Part shown: positions 46,041-58,358 of the stretch, in pieces
Layout of the letters: each line of letters opens with the position of its first letter
Position numbering within the stretch: the stretch's first letter is position 1
Assembly (NCBI GenBank): GCA_006176705.1
Contig: QRFJ01000056.1
Span: 1,898,657-1,962,656, forward strand
Source: Cocos nucifera
Taxonomy: Eukaryota > Streptophyta > Magnoliopsida > Arecales > Arecaceae
Reading direction: 5' to 3'
Length of the DNA: 64,000 nucleotides
Notes under the pieces: model-generated
The model's database searches: none
Told to the model about the DNA's origin: nothing
What the model saw: the letters and a program-made list of their open reading frames with translations, nothing else
Translations under genes and position numbers: made by a program

Positions 46041-48349
46041 TGTCATGCCCCAAATCTGAGACATAATATGGCCATGCTACCAAGGGTTGTTGCCGTCGAT
46101 AACACAAAGCCTAATAATCATAATCAATTAAAATCCATCATAAATAAAATATAATTATAGATTCAATTCTATTTTTCATCAAGTAATTAAATCAAGATTG
46201 GTTCAGAGTGTCTAAATCCAAAATCAAATGCCAAACCCATATCTCAAAATTTATCAATAATTGACTACAAGTCCATAATCATTTGATAAACTAAGTTTCC
46301 AGGTACAAAATTTCCAAGCTTATTAGCATAGACCCCTAAGACTGAATCATCCAACGGTCCTAGTCTTATTTGTTTAGACAGAAAAAGAAAAAAAAAAAGT
46401 ATGAGCTACACCAACTACTGTAAGTAAACCTTACACTATCTTATCCGGATTAATCATAAGTTTATATATGCATCAAAAAATTATTTAGAGACAATGATTA
46501 TCATTGTAAAAAAAATGAAAAATAGTAATATCATAAATAAATCATGCTCTTACATATGCATAAATCATGCAATTTTCATAAACATAGTTTCCAATACATA
46601 GCATAACAAATTCATAAATTATGTTAACTTTATAAATAAAGTCATAAATCACCTGTTATTTTGTTATAACATAATTCTTAGTAATTCTCTTAGACTAAAT
46701 GCTAAGGTTACTATTATATCCATAATAGAGCCATCATCGATAAATACCAACTACTATTAGGGTCATGTATCAACTACTATTATCCATTGGCAGGGTCATA
46801 TATCTACTACTATTATTCATTGACAGGGTCGTATACCAACTACCATAATCTATTGGCAGGGTTGCATACCTGCTACTATTATCCATTCGCAAGATCGTAT
46901 ACCAACTATTATTACTCATTGATAGGATCATACAAAGCTATTTGAGAGCCTTTTACCATATTTCCTAAAATAGGTATTCTTAAATTATATTTCATCAAAT
47001 CATATTTTCTTAAATTATGCATAAATAAAATACTAGATAATTCTATAGAACTCATGGTCCATAACTAATTTTTTAACAGTAAAATAATCATGAAATCATT
47101 CTTTTCATTACAAAATATAAATATCATAAATATGGAGTTCATATTTCATAAATAAGTTCATATTAAAATATTCATAAAATTACTATTTTACGATAAATCA
47201 TAAATTTCATAATACATATGCTTGATTCTTATTTTATGAAAAATACAGAATAATTTTTTTTATAATAAAATAATCGATAATTTAAAAAATAAGTAAGAAG
47301 TATTGGGGTTACTTAGCCTTTTTGCTTTAGCCATTTAAACTAAACTAGATGAATTTATCAAATCTAATTAATATATTAAAAACATAATTAATTTCTATTC
47401 GATAAATTCAATCATAAGGAAATGAGACTATAGATTCGATGGTCATTCTAATAGGCAATTTGGACACCGAGACAATTCAGGGCCTCATAACTAAGAGTTA
47501 GATCTAAGCGATTCGATCAAGAAATCATGAAGCACAATTGGATCAAAGCCAAGATCGATTAATAGGATTCATCAATAATGGATATCAAAGATACTTGACA
47601 TGGCCAGAGTGAGATTTGACATATTGTATGAATATCGAAGTGATTTCGGATCTCTTTCCTAAAAGATCTTCTCAAGTGCATATTAGGATCCGTGGATCAG
47701 ATAGAGAGAGAAACCCTAAAGAGGGGATAGAGAACTCTTCTCCCTCCTTTTCTTTTTTTCTCTTCTTTTCTTCTCTTTTTCTTTCTTTGGCTGAATAGGG
47801 GATGGTGGCTAGTCAACGGAGGACTGGCAATGGGTGGTGTAACAAGCGGCCGACAAACGATGGTACAGAGGATGGCCGGTGGTGACTGGTGACGATTGGC
47901 CAACAAGAATCAAGGGAAAAAGCCAAAAACAGGGGAAAGCATTTTTGATGGAAATCCGGGGGGATTTCGACAAATCCGAAGGCCAACAGGACTGCCTAAG
48001 GTCATGGGGAGCAGGGTAAGAGAGAGGAGAGGTGAGGCCAAGCCCATACCTTTGTTTCAACGAGCCCTCAATTTTGATTTCCGGTGGACATGGGTCTTGG
48101 CAGATTGGCAAAAACAGAGAAGAAAAAAAAATGAGCAAGAAGAGAGGAGGGCCGGTGCTTGCTGTTGAATCCTTGGAGGGGGAGGGGGAATTTATAGAGT
48201 AGTGGGGAGGCCGAATCCTCTCCAGAATCGGCTTCCTCTCCGATGAATTCAGGTGGAAGAAGGCTCGTTGGGAGTCTTCTTCATCGTATTTCTTTTTTTT
48301 CATGCCATAAGATTCATGCAGAGGAAATGTTCGAGGTTGGGTTATTATA
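46041..48349 (-). repeat. 5' LTR of element 3
   Basis: Plus strand starts TGTCATGCCCCAAATC and ends GTTGGGTTATTATA (terminal CA changed to TA). It is collinear with 43535-45785 throughout, with many small indels. Confidence 0.8.
46746..46932. repeat. 33-bp tandem repeat in 5' LTR of element 3
   Basis: About six degenerate copies of the same accaactactattatccatt-type unit found at 44225-44361. Copy number differs between the two LTRs. Confidence 0.7.
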
Positions 48350-49858
48350 GATATCTTCTACAATATACAGATTAATAAAATCTATATTTGTGATTAGCTA
48401 ATATCCAAAATAGGCACCTGACATAAATGATTAAGGCTTAGCTAAGTCGAGTTTATCTTTTATCATATTAATATTCTGGTTAGTAAATATCATGCACTAT
48501 AAAATATTTTTTTATTATTATCAATACTTAATTTTATCACTATCATGATGTTGGCAAAGCTTGTCCACTTTGTAAAAGACACTGTGGTTTATAAAATAAT
48601 TTTATCAATCTCCATTTGACAACTTTACAAAGTTCACCTTTCCTATGAATTAATCAACATTGCTCCAAAAATTATAATCATAAAGGCCAACACTGTAGCA
48701 TTGATTTTCAGAAATTAGCAGCTATTAATAGACAAAGAAGCATCTTATGAGAAATAAGACTAGGTGCAAAAACATGTATTCCAGCTATGAGGTGTTAATT
48801 CCTTGGTTCTGCCATATTCACAAAATTGCAGCATCATTTAGATGAGGAAAGAAAAAAGGATTGTTAACTTCATAAAATCATATATATTTAGCATATGCTA
48901 TCTCTGGTTCCTTCCTGCTGCTCAAACTATTTGGAACTGAACCATTTCCATATAACTGAAAATACATAAAAAAGAAAAGAAGTTAAGTATCACAAAAATA
49001 AGAGAAATACAATTCGACAAATTATTCGCCCCTTATGACCAATAAAAAAAATTAAAACATCACAATTAGAGGACATTGTATGTGTTAAGCAAAAGCAAAC
49101 GATATTAATGAAGTTACGTAATGCATAGGTCAAGCTCCTATAACCCATCAGTTTTATCTTGTTTCAAACAATTGTGCATGATCAAAACCCTTCAATTGAT
49201 GACAATGCCAATCCAATTCTCCTGCAACCTGCAACTTCAATTAAAATTTGTTCATGATGTGAGGGAATCTTCCTTATCTGACTGACATTCACAAATTTAT
49301 TTAGAGCATTTATATTGATCAAACATAATATTCCAAAGCCAGATAGGACTCATACGTACCCACCAATAAAATGCTGAACTCAGGTAAAACACACTAGCAA
49401 AATTCCCCAATTTATGTTAGAACAGCTTTTGCTCGCATGAGAAATTTTTTAGTGAATTCAAAATGAACGAATATTTAGCTAGCATGGATCCTGAGACAAA
49501 GTCCCTTGCCACTCAAGCAGCAGAAAACAGAACTAACCAAACCCAAAAGAACACATCTTCAAACATCTAAACACCAGGAAAAGTATATTCTTATTAAGAT
49601 GACTAAAAAGTAACACAACCATTAGTAGATAATAACCAAATTTAGCACATGAATGTTTCGAGTAAAGCATAATTTTACGGTATTGAAGCCCAAAAGCTTA
49701 ATTACTAAAGTGCATTAAACTACCACAACATTCCAATCCATCTGGAAGTCATCCAAGGCTAGTTTCTTTTTGGCCCTCAAGCTATTTTAACGTTCGCTAA
49801 AATGTAATTTTTGTTCTATGCCAGAAGGAGGAGGCTTCATTAGAACTGGGATATAACT
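48350..49858. other. Intergenic, AT-rich
   Basis: No reading frame or RNA gene was recognised. Confidence 0.5.
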
Positions 49859-50478
49859 TATAGGATCCGTTTGGTTGGGGTATGTTAGATTACGGGGTAA
49901 TTTGATAATTCATGAAAATCATTTACCTAGAAAAATGATTGTCGAGGAAAAAAACTTTTACTATGTTTGGTTGGTGGAAAAATTACTTCAAAAAATGACA
50001 CCAAAAAAGGATTATTACATTTGGTTGGAGGTAATCCTACATGAAAATATGGCAAAATTTACAAATATACCCTTCAATTAAAATATTTTTTTAATACCAA
50101 AATAGTATTATCATCTTCAATTAGTTTTTATATGATGACTATAATCACATGACCCTTTGCATAATGCCATCTCTATCTTAATTTTTTTACAAAAGCTTTT
50201 ATTGAATAAAATTTGAAGGATATTAAAATAAAGTCAATGATTACATATGCAGCTTTATTAGGGGTATTTTTGTCAAATATGGATTACCACCGCTCGAAAA
50301 TTTGCCAAATACCAACCTTCCATGGTATTTATTTTACCATCTCTCTCTAGAAAATAAGCATGGGGCCCACCAATTTTTTTTTACCATCTCTCTCTTCCAC
50401 TTTTCATACCAAACATGGTAATCTGACATGGGAATCATTTTCCCATGCCAGATTACCCCCAACCAAACGGCCCCATAT
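49859..50478. mobile_element. Non-coding TIR transposon (MITE-like)
   Basis: The left end is taggatccgtttggttgggg. The reverse complement of the right end is tatggggccgtttggttggg. The shared core ccgtttggttgggg is a well-known terminal motif of plant MITEs. The subterminal sequences also mirror each other (gattacggggtaatttg left; gtaatctggcatggg on the right complement). No transposase is present. Superfamily is uncertain: nearby TTA/TAT trinucleotides would fit PIF/Harbinger. Confidence 0.65.
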
Positions 50479-51054
50479 ATTATAGCATGTGGCAAAATGT
50501 AGTATCTTTTATTGCTTTCAGTGCAGTCTCAAATGTGATTTACAAAATAACAATTGAAGAAGTTTAACAAATAATTATTAAGTCATAAATCTGGTAGTGA
50601 TAGTTTCAATATGAATATAAACAAATACATTTTTATCTTCAGATATTAAACTACTGCTACACATCCTGCATGGAGAGGATTCACTTAGGCTTTATGGCCA
50701 AGGTCTTCGACCATTACACTTTAGCTCTTATAGAAGCTCCCTTTATAATGGAAGCATTTTTTCAGTTGGTCTGGTATAAATTACTCCTAGCTGCAGCATA
50801 TGGTCTCTGAAGATTGACTAATTTTGACTGATTGGTAATAATTTCTGTGGTTTACTATAAGGTTGCATGTTCCATCTACAGACAACAAAGTCATCAAATA
50901 ACATTATTACCTTTCTTTAACCTTTTGTATAGTTTCAGTGATAATATACTTGAAAGAAGTTGAGCTAGTTAAAATGATACTTAAAATTCACCATGTAGGT
51001 GGCATTATCCTCTCCTGCAGATAGCAAAACCCTCATAGAATGCAATTCTATCAT

Positions 51055-51095
<41 letters not shown>

Positions 51096-51738
51096 ACCTC
51101 ATCTAGCTTGTCTGGAAGTCTCCATCTCCTACCATCCATTTAAAATCGAAATTCATGAATATGATTTTCCTACTTATTGGTAGTATAATCATGTGCCCAA
51201 ATACTTTATGAAGTATGTTGAATAAAAAAATTCATGGACCTGCGTAAAAGCAGATATATCACACGACATTGTGCCTGCAAAGCTACCCTGGGTTTATCAC
51301 TTCTCCAAAAAATTAACATTTGATTGAAGTAAAAATTTACCATGTTTTCTCCATTTAGTCTTGGGGGATTAAAGGAAACCTCTGAGATCCACATCAGGCA
51401 CATGTGCAAGCATGAAGTGAAACAATATTGAGGAATCACCCGAAACTGCTAAGTGCTAACCAAAAATCCAACATGCAACTCAAAATTATTCATCTTTCAG
51501 AATCTTTTGAAAATAAATAAACATCAATAAACATTGCCAACCAGTGAAAAATGAGAAATGAAGCAACACATAAATGCCAGAGAGATAGGAGATTTGGTTA
51601 CCTGATACCTATAGAATCTGGAAGGCAAGGCCTCAAACTGACAAGCTACTGTCTTCTCATATCAAACATTCAGCAGGCTCATGATATTGATTCACACAGT
51701 GAACCAACTTTTTCATCCATATCAGAATCTTTATGCTG
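50479..51738. other. Intergenic, downstream of the PPR gene
   Basis: AT-rich with an (AT)n run at 51059-51092. Part of it is probably the PPR gene's 3' untranslated region, read on the minus strand. No other gene was seen. Confidence 0.5.
51059..51092. repeat. (AT)n microsatellite
   Basis: Sixteen AT units ending in ACAC. Confidence 0.95.
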
Positions 51739-54148
51739 CTAGTTCCGATCAACCTGGAGCCTGTTGCAATGGGAATTCTGTTAGAGGCATTTCAGGATAG
51801 TGAAGATGGTATAGCAAATAATCTAGTAGTACAACCTTATGATTCAATAATCCCATTAAAGGAATGATGACTATTTCAAAATAACCCTTTCAAAATAGTG
51901 GTGGGGAGTAAATTAAAAAAAAAAAAAAAATCAAGAATGGACACAGCAATGGTGATCAGTTTCAAATGATCATCAATAAAATGAATTAAAAAAATTCTTT
52001 TGCAAACAAGATCTACTAAACATAGAATCAGGGAGAAAAGAATTACCAGAGCTTTGCCTTCTATGTTGTGCAATTTGGCCTCCAACTCTCGAGCAGCTTC
52101 ATCCATGCCCAAAGCATTATATGCTTGAATCATTGTTGCAAAAGTGATGCTATCAGGTTTGCAATTCTTTTCCTTCATAAGCAAGAACATTTCTTCCATT
52201 ATTTTCACCTCTCCAGCCTGACCATATGCACTGATTACACAGTTGAAAAAAGGTGTATCCAAGACAACGTCAGTGTTCTCTGTTTGCCTGATAACTGCAG
52301 GAACCTTATCTAGAAGCCCAGCTTTGCGATATCCATTGATGACCGAGCAGTAAGTGATGGAATTAGGCTTAACTCCTTGAATTTTCATCAACCGGAAAAA
52401 GTATTCCATTTTCTCAATGTTCCCTACTCTTCCAAAACATTCTATCACTAAATTGAAAGAGACCACATCGGGAGGGAAAAACCGTTTCTGCATAAATTTC
52501 ATAACCAACCCCATCTTTTCATGCATGCCAGCTTTACCATATGATTTGATCAAGATATTAAATGTCTGGACATCGGGCTCAATGCCCATGTGCTGGAACT
52601 CCTCATACCAGCTTTCCATTTTATCGATTCTTCCACTGTTGCCATAAGCCCAGATAATAGAGTTCATTGTAAATATATCAGGCAAACAATTTCCACTTTC
52701 AAGCATCTCAGATAGATAATTCTCCATTTGTTCAAGCATCCCAGCTTTACCATACCCATTGATGATTGCATTGTAAGTAACAATGCTGCATTCAATGCGC
52801 AAGTAAGACATTTCAGCAAGCAATGCAGGAATCTGATCAAAGCAGCGCAATTTACTACAGCAATTGATAAGGACTGTATAAGTGTATACATCTGGTTTGC
52901 AATCGGAAATGGTTTTCATCTCATCAATGGTATGGATTGCCTGGTCTATAAGACCACTGTGGCCATATGCACCTACGAGTGATGTGTAAACATCCAATGT
53001 TGGTCTGAGCCCCTCAGCAAGCATGACACCAAAGAGCAAGGTTGCATGCTCGGGCTGCTTGCACTTTCCAAGCATCGTCAAAAGCTTTGCATAGGTTTGA
53101 GATTTTGGTTCATACCAATGTTGTTTACGAAGCAATCCAAAGATCTACGATAAAAAGAACCATAATTATTACATTAGAAATATTGAATGGCAAGGAAAGG
53201 AGCAAAAAGCAGAGGAAATCCCCGTTCTCATGGCCATAGCACTCATTATCATGGCGAGCTTAGGTATAACTAGGGTTAGGAAACAACACGACCATTTAGC
53301 AAGGAAAAAAAATTTGGAACCGAAAGCTAAACTACAAAATGTCAAATACCGAGCAATCTTATTCGAATGACAACACCAATGTGTCACATAATTCAAAAAA
53401 CTAAAGATATTCCACGACCTAAAACACATTCATAATAAACACAGATTCTCTGACATTGCAGCATATTCGATGGAGTCCCACAAGGGAAAACTCATACGAA
53501 GATACACAAAGGAGTTAACTTCACCGGAGAACATGGAGGGAAGAAGAAAGCCGCCTGACTTAACGTGAAAATAGTCACAGGACGAAGAAAAATTAAAAAG
53601 TGAGCACAAAAACAATAACCAGCCCCAAGCTAGATTACGCAAATTACACATCCAAAGCGTAAAATGTCTTCAAAACGGGAACAAACTAAAACCGATTAAT
53701 ATTTTGAAAATCAGCAAGATTGCAGCACAATACCGACAGAACTCATTACAAAATTCAGAAAGGAACCTTTTTCTTAACCTAAGAAACCGGAGAAAAGAAG
53801 AGAACTATCGACCTTAAGAGCTGACTCCCATCGGTTATTGGAAATGGAGTCGTCCAGGGCCTCTAGAACGGCTCTGGGCCAGAGGTTGGTGGACTTGGCG
53901 GACCCGGCCTTCCGCTCCACCCCAAGGACGGCGGCCTCCGTCCTCAGGATCCCGGATAGAGCCCGCTTCGGTTCCTTCTGGAGCCCCTTCGAGGGGGAGC
54001 TCCGCTTCGCCACCCTCACGAGGAGGACCGGCGGCCGCTTCCGTCGCCCCTTCCCCGCCTCAACGAGAGGGTAAGGGGTAGGCTTGGAACGGTAGGACGA
54101 GGAGGAGGATAACAGGAGGTCAGCGGAACCGATGAAGCGGAGCACCAT
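51739..54148 (-). CDS. P-class pentatricopeptide repeat protein (At3g53170-like)
   Basis: Minus-strand exons 54148-53813, 53144-52047 and 51777-51739 join in phase 0 to about 490 codons. Residues 1-60 are rich in Ser, Arg and Lys (LLLSSSSSYRSKP), fitting a plastid or mitochondrial transit peptide. From exon 2 (IFGLLRKQHWYEPKSQTYAK) run about nine 35-residue PPR motifs, for example LDVYTSLVGAYGHSGLIDQA, DVYTYTVLINCCSKL, SIVTYNAIINGYGKAGM, DVQTFNILIKSYGKAGM, NSITYCSVINGYRKAGL and DSITFATMIQAYNALGMDEA. No E or DYW extension is present, so this is the P class that binds organelle RNA to process or stabilise it. Order and wording match Arabidopsis At3g53170 as I recall it. The last exon is uncertain: after the donor at 52046-52045 the acceptor at 51780-51778 gives NSHCNRLQVDRN and a stop; another AG a few bases on would end after three residues. 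Confidence 0.9.
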
Positions 54149-55248
54149 GGCGATAGCGGCAGGTATGACAAGGGAGCGGAGAGCAAAGCGAGCGCCGATA
54201 AGGAGACCGTTATAAGCGTAAGGTTAAGATTACCCCCAGTGCCCAGAGGCCATCAGGTACTATAACCCTTCAAGGCCTTCCACTCCGTCTCTCCGAGAGG
54301 CAGTTTCCACTCCACTAGAAGCAGATGGAAGTGGACCGGGCCTGATTCAGCCAACAACATGGACCGGTCGGAAAAATGGGGTAGTGGGTGTATCTTTTGG
54401 GTTCACCTGCCTTCGTCCATATTGTCCATATTCACCGTTGGATCAGGAGGAGGGAGTGGTGGTGGCAGGGAGCGGTGGCAATCTGATCGGCTTGAACAAG
54501 ATATGGGCTGCATGGGATATGTGATATATCAAAAATATATCAATCCGAACTTATTTATTAAATAGATCAAAAATCTATATCTAAATTGGATCATTTTGTT
54601 AAATAGATAACCTAGCTTGATCTACAACAAGTTGAAATAAACTAGACAAATTAAGTATTGCCATCCATGATGTAGGTGTCCTTAGGGCATCTCGGGTCGA
54701 GATAGCAAAGATTGGGCAAGAAATCTCATGACGAGGGATTAAGGCAAAACCCTATTTGAGTGCCTGCATCTAGACCTGCAGTTGTCTTGGCCATGCATTG
54801 AACTACAAGGGTTTTAAGCCTAAGCTGCAGTTTGTGCCGCTGCAACCTAGCGTGCACTCCAGGCTGCACTGCAACTCAACCACGATCCAAGCAAGCCCTA
54901 AACTCCAGTAATAAAAAAAATTAATAATTTAGGACATCGACTACTTTTAATGGCAAGTGATGAGATTAGCAAAAGAAAAAAAAAAAAGAATACCATGCCG
55001 GCAAAGTATTTATCCCCTTTTGTCTTGCCTCTTGGCATGTGCTCTTCTCAGAGCCAGCTAGCAGTGTTTGGTATATGCAGCACTCCCCTTTCCCTGCTGT
55101 AAACCTCATAAATATTACATGGAACGTTCTCTTGGGCTTGCCGTCTTAGATGCTTGAACAACCTATCCGCATAATATCTTCACTAGGGTGAAGTGGAATT
55201 AAGATTTCAGGGCAGGAGGGAAACTAAGCATTCATACAATCACTACTG

Positions 55249-55287
55249 TACATACATACATACATATATATGTATGCATGTATGTAT
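55249..55287. repeat. Palindromic TACA/TGTA microsatellite
   Basis: TACATACATACATACATATA passes into TATGTATGCATGTATGTA, so the whole stretch can fold on itself. Confidence 0.8.
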
Positions 55288-57746
55288 AAAATTTATTCAA
55301 GATGGTTCCCCTCCCTCACTAGCCCTTATAAAATAAAAATAACTTGAAATAGTAATATACATTTCTTTGAATCTTGCTTGATAAGGTTATAAACCTTTTT
55401 GTCTGTTTAGATGTGTGAACATACTTTCTAAGGATGTTTTGGGTGCAATGTAAGTATTAAACAAATAGAAGAAACCTAAGAGAGAAGCTGAAGGGACCAG
55501 AAGAAAATTATAGTGCAAGATAACAGCAATCAACCATTTTTCTGGTCATCCCAATGTTGTTATCTGTAGCTTTTCCTTTCCTATCTCCTTTCCTAGATGT
55601 GCTTGGATGCCTCACAAGGAAATCTGTGATACATCTTGTCCTATGGAGGAGAAATGAACTTGAATTGATATATTGGAAATAATAACAAAATGGTCTTGCA
55701 GCAATTGGATATACAAACCATATAATGCTGATAACCCTGTAGGATCTGGTGACCCGGCAAAACTTTGCACAAATGACCTGATTCATCTCCCAACTACCAA
55801 CCACCGGTATCATTGCAACATTTAAAAAAGCAGTGCAGCAAGGTATATCTCTGTACTTGGAAAAAATCAGTGAAATCAAATTGCATTTGATAGCTGGCAA
55901 GTCTGCATGATACAGCAAAGACAAAATACTAAGGTAATCACAGGGGATCAAGCCGAGTTAGCTTCAATGGTTAGTTTACAGATCATGTTAAAGTGTTCCT
56001 GTCATAGAGCATGTGGTCAAAAATATAAGACGGAGAGAAATGAAGGTTCATCAGCAACGATACCTCCTTCAGCTCGAGTTAGAGCAATCTGGATTGCTAT
56101 TTCATTTTATACAAGATACCATCAGGATTTATATGAAAAGTTCAAATTTGCTGAGGCAAGACCATTATAATTCAATCTTCCAAACAAAGAACTAATGATG
56201 ACGTCATATGCTTGAAAACTATCTCAGATTGTTGATGCCAAATTGATATCATACATGATAAGAAAAGAAACATCTCAAGATACTGAATTTGCCAGAAAGA
56301 AGTTATGGACAGAACTCAAATAAGCATCATCTTTAGAACCACTGACATCCTAAAATCCAGACCGAAACATTTAAAGACTGCATCTACAGTTTTTGGACTG
56401 GAAGTCAGATATGGGAGATATAACCAGCTCACCATAAGCAAACACACAAATGGAAGTGGATGAAATAATAAAATAAGGACCATGCAAATGATTCCATCAA
56501 CAAAATTTTTAACGAGTCATGAATATTGGAACAAAAAATGATCTTTCCTGATTCAGTCCTGTTAGTAGTGCCATAGATCATTTTTTGTTATCATCAAATG
56601 ATGAAACAGATGGGAGGATTGTGAAAGCAATTCAAGACAGGAACATGGCTTCGCCAAATAAGTTAGACTAAGTAATCATGACAGATCATAAAAGATAGAA
56701 GCCTCTTATAAGCTCAGCAAATAAAATTTTTATTATTCCAGGACAATTAAAAGGTAATAAGACCACATCATATATTAAATAATTCTCATCATCAACAACC
56801 ATTAACAAATAAGAAAATGTGAGAAGATTTTGAGCAACATAAACTCCGTATGTAGATTATTAGTGAATCTTTCAACAATTCGGTAGATGACATTACTAAT
56901 GGCTAAGGCATGTTTCAAACTTACCAATACAACCATACTCCGATTTCACTGTTGGATCTTAATTTATTTTCCTCAGAATGATCAAAGTTGCAATACTGAT
57001 GCTTTGATAATATCAAGTAAATTAGCAGTTGAAGACAACTTGGTTCTTGGTGATACTCATGAATATAAGCTGTCTTCTCAGAAGAAACAAAAAACTTCAT
57101 ATTAAGGGTCTCAATGGAGTAGCTCAAAAGCTTATCAATGATCTTATGCAGAGTTTATGTCATCAAAGAAAAAGATGCAAAATGTGATTTATGTGAAGGA
57201 GACACTTAATATACTACCTTAAATAAAAGATGCACCTTTTAATGGCTCTCCACAACAAAAATATGCAGAAATCCAGTAGCACCCCAGACAATTTAAAGCA
57301 ACAACTGGCCTTTCTATACTTATTTGGAACCATTAGAGTTGTATGAAAAGTGTATAAGCATCGCTGAAAATCTCAGAACATTCTACTTCAGCATATACTA
57401 ATAAGTATGTTTTTAAATATGCATAACTTTTAAGAAAAAAGTAACAAAAGCATCCACAAATTATATGCAGACATATCATGTGATCCTAAAAATATCATAG
57501 AAAATTGCATGATTTACTTGATTATTGCTACTTTAGCCACATATACCATAACATTCTTTAAAGCCAGTAATCAAATGACTGAAGCTGACTATATCTGTTC
57601 TTCCTTTTCCCACCTTCAGGTAAATCCACAACATTAAATTTATGCAGACAGTTCCAGCTGCTTACACATCCCAAAACTTTTATAAGGCTCTGCTTTGCAA
57701 CTCATGCTTCCAATTAGGCAACTTCTTGTCACAGATAGCAAGATCA

Positions 57747-57799
57747 TGCGTGCATGCATGCACGTGCATGCTTGCGTGTGTGCAAGCGTGCGCGCTTGC
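57747..57799. repeat. Alternating purine-pyrimidine tract
   Basis: Mostly alternating GC/TG/CA steps (gcgtgcatgcatgcacgtgc, atgcttgcgtgtgtgcaagc, gtgcgcgcttgc), with embedded palindromes such as GCATGCACGTGCATGC. Such sequence can adopt Z-DNA or cruciform form in principle. Confidence 0.7.
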
Positions 57800-58358
57800 T
57801 TTGTTGTCAATTTTCATACCAAACATATTAAAGAACTGCAATATTTCATTAATGCACTGCAAATGAAATCCAAGACCCTCTGATTTCCACTATCAAACAC
57901 TAGAGCGCCCTATGAACAGGAGATAATAGTTATGGAAATTAGTAAATAATGCTGGAAATTGATGTCATATGGAAATAAGTACAGTAAGAATCCTGGAGGA
58001 AAATTACAGGAAAAACGAAAATATTAATAATACCCACAAAAAGGTGAGAAGTTGACTTTAAAGAAGTTGATCTTTCTTCGGTACACACTAAATCACCAAA
58101 TTGGACCCAAATTAAATAGGATAATTCTTCTTGGCGAAGAATACTGAATTAGGCACTGGTAGATTTTAAAGAAAACTGGCTTAGGGTAAAAGACAACTAG
58201 CCATTTCTTAGACCAATAATACGTGATGTAACTTGGACCTAGGGATCAGATTTACTTCTGATGAAAGATATTATCACAAAGATTGGATAATTATTTCTGA
58301 AGTATGTGAGCGACACCAAATGAGGAAGAATAGAATTAGAGAAGATGGCAATGGGTCT

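Larger units (their letters stand above)
43535..48349 (-). mobile_element. LTR element with nearly empty interior (element 3)
   Basis: Two direct repeats of about 2.25 and 2.31 kb flank only 255 bp. Read on the minus strand, each LTR starts TGTAATAACCC-like and the right copy ends GGGGCATGACA. Next to the right LTR the minus strand has TAGTATCAGAGCAAT, close to the initiator-methionine primer site TGGTATCAGAGC. Next to the left LTR it has CGAGGACGAAACTTTTTTGA and GGGTGGAA, the polypurine region that follows integrase in many plant chromovirus-type gypsy elements. All coding sequence is missing. It is either a LARD-like non-autonomous element or an internal deletion. The LTRs differ at many sites, so it is old. 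I could not establish a target duplication. Confidence 0.8.
54149..58358. other. Intergenic between PPR gene and element 2
   Basis: The first 200 bases are the GC-rich PPR promoter. The rest is AT-rich. A minus-strand frame at 55508-55951 (147 codons) resembles no family known to me and has no clear exon context. No gene is called. Confidence 0.5.

Noticed and set aside
55508..55951. 147-codon minus-strand frame
   Set aside because: No family resemblance, no neighbouring exons, and composition typical of AT-rich intergenic DNA. Length alone is not convincing.
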